Shown here one piece after another: positions 9,006-11,145 of a DNA stretch of 11,145 nt. The translations under genes and the position numbers were made by a program. The notes below the pieces were generated by a model. The model searched no databases. It had not been told where the DNA came from and was given only the letters and a program-made list of their open reading frames with translations. Source of the DNA: Chloroflexota bacterium (GTDB taxonomy: Bacteria; Chloroflexota; Dehalococcoidia; Dehalococcoidales; UBA2162); NCBI GenBank assembly GCA_016193545.1, contig JACPSA010000055.1:1-11145 (forward strand), given 5' to 3'. Position 1 is the first letter of the stretch. Each line of letters starts with the position of its first letter.

Positions 9006-9033
9006 TTGGAAACTGGATAATTTAAGGTATAAT
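9006..9033 (+). promoter_or_regulatory. dnaX promoter giving a leaderless transcript
   Basis: A perfect -10 TATAAT at 9028-9033 ends only 7 nt before the ATG at 9041, with a weak -35 TTGGAA at 9006-9011 (16-nt spacer). Transcription would start at or next to the A of the ATG, so the mRNA would be leaderless. No Shine-Dalgarno is present at the usual distance. Confidence 0.6.
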
Positions 9034-9040
9034 AAAAACG

Positions 9041-10627
9041 ATGACTTCCCAGGTCTTTTATCGCAAATGGCGTCCCCAGACTTTAGCTGATGTCGTCGGG
9101 CAGGAACCAGTCACACAGACATTACATAATGCCCTAAGCAGCGGCCGTATATCTCATGCCTACCTTTTCTGTGGCCCGCGAGGAACCGGCAAGACCAGCA
9201 CCGGCCGCATTCTGGCCAAGGCGGTTAATTGTCTTACCAATGGTAAAGGCGAGCCATGTAATACTTGCGCCATGTGCCAGGCAATAACTGAGGCTAGAGC
9301 TCTGGATGTCATCGAGATTGATGCCGCCAGCAATACCGGCGTTGAAGATATCCGTAACCTCCGTGAGAAAGTCAACTATGCGCCTAATCAGGCCCGCTAC
9401 AAGGTCTACATTATCGACGAAGTCCACATGCTCAGCAACAGCGCCGCTAACGCTTTGCTGAAAACCCTTGAAGAACCACCACCTCATGTTATCTTCATCC
9501 TGGCAACCACTGAAGCCCATAAAATCCTGCCGACCATCATGTCACGGTGTCAGCGCTTTGACTTCCGGCGTCTTTCCCAGGCAGATGTAACTTCCAAGCT
9601 AACCGATATTTGCCATACCGAAAGCATTAAAATAGAAGCCGAAGCATGACGGCTTATTGCCAAGAGTGCTACCGGTAGCCTACGCGACGCCGAAAACCTG
9701 CTGCAACAGCTAACTACCTACTACGGTGCTGAGATTTCACTCCAGCAAGTCCAGGCTATCCTGGGCATCACCGGAGACTGGCGAGCTAAAGAGATGCTAA
9801 AACACATTATTAATAATGACGTTACCAGGGGAATAACCACCATCAACAGCGTTAATACCGATGGGCTCGATTTAAGACAGTTTAACCGGGAACTGGTCGA
9901 ATACCTTAGAGCCTTACTTCTGGTCAAGACTGGCTCTGCGGACACTGTCGACCTGACCGCTGAGGACTTAGCTGAGCTAAAGGACTTAGCTACCAGGGCT
10001 TCTCTTGAACAGATATTGAAGGCAGTCAAACTCTTTGGCCAACTTGAGCTCGGATTGGATAGTTATTCTACCTTACCCCTTGAGCTGGCGCTAGTCGATT
10101 GTACTTTGCCCGCGGAGAAAAAGGCGGAGGTAAAAGAGGTAAAAAGGGAAAGGCAGGTCAAACCGGCTGAACACGAGTCACGCCAGCCGCCAAAAGTAAC
10201 TCCCTTACCACCCATTCCGGTCCATACCAAACAGTCTGCATCAGAACCGGAACCAGCCGTTGCTATGGCGGCTGCCGCTGTCCCTATGCAAAGTGGCAGT
10301 GAAATCGAAAGGCTGAGGCTTAACTGGAAACAGGTTATCGAACAGGCACCGCCAGATACCAAGAAAACTCCAACTGTAGCTATTCTCAGGAGTGCCGGGG
10401 TCAAGCCGGTGGCAGTTGAAAAAGACACGGTTTGCCTGTCCTTTAGATACCGCAACCACAAGGAACTGATTGAGAAAATAGAGAACCAGCGGGTCGCTGA
10501 AAGAATCATCAGCCACTTCCTGGGACACCCCTGTCGTGTGAACTGTATTTTAGAGGACAATCACCTGGTGAAAGAAGCGCTGAAGATGGGCGTGGGCGCC
10601 CAAATTATTGACGCGGAGGAAAAATGA
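9041..10627 (+). pseudogene. dnaX: DNA polymerase III gamma/tau subunit, interrupted by in-frame TGA
   Basis: DnaX is the AAA+ ATPase of the clamp loader that links the polymerase cores. Residues 1-202 carry YRKWRPQT, Walker A GPRGTGKTS (45-53), four zinc-site cysteines (64, 73, 76, 79), Walker B IIDEVHM (124-130), ATTE (155-158) and SRC with the arginine finger (168-170). Codon 203 (9647-9649) is TGA, yet the same frame continues with RLIAKSATGSLRDAENLL (sensor 2 Arg215), domain III, a Pro/Glu/Lys-rich linker and a C-terminal domain, ending with the TGA at 10625-10627. Without the stop it would be a normal 528-residue DnaX. The truncated 202-residue product lacks sensor 2 and the oligomerisation domain, so it is not an ordinary gamma form. 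A single-base change or error (for example TTA or CGA to TGA) explains it. Other genes here use TGA as stop, arguing against genome-wide recoding. It overlaps ybaB by ATGA. Confidence 0.92.
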
Positions 10628-10929
10628 ACTTTTCGATGCTGAAAAAGGCACAGGAACTCAAATCACAGCTGGATAAAGCGCAAAAGGAGCTAAACAACAC
10701 TATTGTCGAAGCCGACTCCGGCAAAGGCGCCGTTAAGGTTACGGCTAATGGCCAGCAAAAAATACTATCTATAAAGATATCGCCAGAAGTCATCGACCCC
10801 AGCAAGCCACAACGTCTGGAAGAACTGGTATTGAAAGCCGTCAACGACTCTATTGAGAAATCTCAGAAAATGGCAGCCAAGCAACTTGGCAAATTGACCG
10901 GCGGCCTCAAAATCCCGGGGTTAACTTAA
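10624..10929 (+). CDS. ybaB: YbaB/EbfC family nucleoid-associated protein
   Basis: At 101 residues this is the usual size for the family. It has an N-terminal amphipathic helix (MLKKAQELKSQLDKAQKELN), a central beta segment with the family pattern (VEADSGKGAVKVTANGQQKI), SIKISPEVIDP, then a C-terminal helix and a Gly-rich end (KLTGGLKIPGL). YbaB/EbfC proteins are small DNA-binding dimers. They are classically encoded directly after dnaX, as here, with the ATG overlapping the dnaX stop (ATGA), so translation is probably coupled. A recR gene often follows in other bacteria; here a repeat and a different gene follow. Confidence 0.93.
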   Translation: MNFSMLKKAQELKSQLDKAQKELNNTIVEADSGKGAVKVTANGQQKILSIKISPEVIDPSKPQRLEELVLKAVNDSIEKSQKMAAKQLGKLTGGLKIPGLT

Positions 10930-10937
10930 AAATTGAT

Positions 10938-11032
10938 GTCATTGCGAGACCATTCCGCCGCAGGCGGAAGGCGAAGCAATCCTGGGGGGGCTAATGCCCC
11001 ACTTCTTAGATTCCCGCTTTCGCGGGAATGAC
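10938..11032. repeat. Compound palindromic repeat with two hairpins
   Basis: The element is bounded by inverted GTCATT (10938-10943) and AATGAC (11027-11032). Inside, ATTGC (10941-10945) pairs with GCAAT (10976-10980) around a strong TTCCGCC/GGCGGAA hairpin (10953-10959 / 10963-10969). A second hairpin, ATTCCCGC/GCGGGAAT, lies at 11010-11017 / 11022-11029. Both half-motifs (GTCATTGCGAG...GCGAAGCAAT and ATTCCCGC...GCGGGAATGAC) are, from memory, very common intergenic repeats in environmental bacteria. No transposase is present. As RNA it could serve as the 3' end of the dnaX-ybaB transcript. Confidence 0.7.
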
Positions 11033-11048
11033 GATTGAAGGTAAAGCA

Positions 11049-11145
11049 ATGGATTTCTGGACACGGCTGGATAATTTGCTCGCTACCAGAGAAATCTGTA
11101 TTGATAGACCAAAAGGGAGTAGTCATCCCGGGTATCCTGCCCTAG
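11049..11145 (+). CDS. Inorganic-pyrophosphatase-like protein, 5' fragment
   Basis: The ATG at 11049 opens a frame that stays open to the window end (32 complete codons: MDFWTRLDNLLATRE..., then IDRPKGSSHPGYPAL). The segment (I)DRPKG-xxHPxYP resembles, from memory, the N-terminus of small inorganic-pyrophosphatase-type proteins, in which RP(K/R)G-xxHPxYP precedes a YP-DYGYL motif; that second motif would lie beyond the window. GAAGGT lies about 6-11 nt upstream as a modest ribosome binding site. The product call is tentative because only the start is visible. Confidence 0.5.
   Translation, partial: MDFWTRLDNLLATREICIDRPKGSSHPGYPAL

Noticed and set aside
8893..9040. A small RNA (for example the SRP RNA often near dnaX) in the intergenic gap
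   Set aside because: The only structure present is the terminator hairpin with a T-run; the rest is AT-rich promoter sequence and too short for such an RNA.
9041..9649. A programmed short gamma form of DnaX
   Set aside because: Known gamma forms keep domains I-III; this stop at codon 203 falls inside the ATPase region before sensor 2 and the oligomerisation domain.
9041..10627. Genome-wide reassignment of TGA to a sense codon as explanation of the dnaX stop
   Set aside because: TGA is the natural end of the eno, MBL and dnaX frames in this window, and no other gene has an in-frame TGA inside conserved sequence.
10926..11126. 66-codon minus-strand ORF containing RHSRESGN
   Set aside because: The peptide is a translation of the palindromic repeat, a well-known false-ORF pattern, and it overlaps the start of the pyrophosphatase-like gene.

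Overview
The window looks like a chromosomal segment of a moderate-GC environmental bacterium. The gene complement (a gap/eno glycolytic block, a CetZ/FtsZ-like GTPase pair, dnaX-ybaB) and two palindromic intergenic repeats suggest Chloroflexota, class Dehalococcoidia. That assignment is inference from remembered gene content, not from a search.

Layout. Positions 1-369 hold the end of a SLOG/TIGR00725-type nucleotide-binding protein. A palindromic repeat (404-490) follows. The plus strand then carries enolase (551-1721, broken by an internal out-of-frame deletion), an MBL-fold hydrolase overlapping it by ATGA (1718-2713), and glyceraldehyde-3-phosphate dehydrogenase (2770-3783). The centre (3876-8892) is the distinctive part. 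Two paralogous tubulin-superfamily GTPases lie on the plus strand (3876-5051 intact; 7835-8892 broken). They flank two minus-strand genes (5672-7534 and 5100-5591) whose products are almost entirely alpha-helical repeat proteins built on 11-residue (hendecad) and 25-residue (11+14) periods. After a terminator, dnaX (9041-10627, interrupted by an in-frame TGA) and ybaB (10624-10929) follow, overlapping by ATGA. A second palindromic repeat comes next, then the first 32 codons of an apparent inorganic-pyrophosphatase-like gene that leaves the window.

How the genes may work together. eno and gap are central carbon genes; dnaX and ybaB are the usual clamp-loader/nucleoid-protein pair. The centre reads as a candidate cytoskeletal module. 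The two GTPases keep tubulin-type nucleotide-binding motifs, share matched promoters, and end in the same peptide, KDIPSLL, which resembles the partner-binding C-terminal peptide of FtsZ. The coiled-coil proteins nested between them are plausible scaffold or filament partners, but that link is inference from position and architecture only.

Caution. Three conserved genes are broken (eno, the second GTPase, dnaX), and two of the lesions are out-of-frame deletions of nearly the same size (about 116-122 nt and 118 nt). Coding sequence beyond each lesion is well preserved, so the lesions are either very recent or errors in the assembly.
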